Source of the DNA: Planctomycetaceae bacterium
GTDB taxonomy: Bacteria; Planctomycetota; Planctomycetia; Pirellulales; Thermoguttaceae
Length of the DNA stretch: 5,888 nt
Direction: 5' to 3'
Assembly (NCBI GenBank): GCA_031288765.1
Contig: JAITQV010000567.1
Coordinates: forward strand, 1-5,888
Below the pieces are notes generated by a model that saw only the letters and a list, made by a program, of their open reading frames with translations, ran no database searches and was not told the origin of the DNA. This document shows, piece by piece, positions 5,887 to 5,888 of this stretch (positions within the stretch are counted from its first letter, which is position 1; the number at the start of each line of letters is the position of its first letter). The position numbers and the translations under genes are program-made.

Positions 5887-5888
5887 TT

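Overview
The window looks like chromosomal DNA of a moderately AT-rich bacterium, most likely a planctomycete (Planctomycetota). This is an inference. It rests on a fused PqqD-like/M50/HlyD-like membrane protein of a kind common in that phylum, a fast-diverging anchored AsmA-like protein, a short prepilin-like ORF, and a repeat-filled intergenic stretch. No rRNA, tRNA, CRISPR array or transposase gene was found.

Layout: (1) Positions 1-74 may hold the last 23 codons of an unidentified gene. (2) Positions 75-536 are gene-free but rich in structure: a small GGCGTTAGCC-type hairpin, an inverted-repeat element built of degenerate heptamers (174-278), three diverged copies of a unit resembling ACGCCCTGAAAGGG on the minus strand (287-417), and a 21-bp tandem triplet (458-520) lying just past the stop codon of the next gene. 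(3) Positions 537-2786, minus strand, encode a 749-residue protein with a PqqD-like N-terminal domain, an M50 (site-2-protease type) zinc-metalloprotease membrane core and a HlyD-like periplasmic adaptor tail. (4) Positions 2787-3002 form a divergent promoter region with two candidate overlapping promoters and a perfect 12-bp palindrome. (5) Positions 3003-4082, plus strand, encode chorismate synthase (aroC), the last step of the shikimate pathway; an ATG with a good ribosome-binding site is preferred over an upstream in-frame GTG. (6) Eight bases later, positions 4091-5656 encode a 521-residue membrane-anchored protein of AsmA-like appearance, probably cotranscribed with aroC. (7) A candidate terminator hairpin lies at 5664-5719, and a convergent minus-strand ORF (5680-5886) encodes a short protein with a prepilin-like hydrophobic segment.

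How the parts relate: the M50/HlyD protein is probably a peptide-processing or export component, but no peptide precursor, ABC transporter or modification enzyme is visible here, so its substrate is unknown. aroC supplies chorismate for aromatic amino acids and related compounds. Its close coupling to an envelope protein has no obvious functional explanation. No complete new system can be demonstrated. The most noteworthy items are the orphan PqqD-M50-HlyD fusion with an A9 tract at its domain junction, the heptamer inverted-repeat element, and the prepilin-like small ORF.
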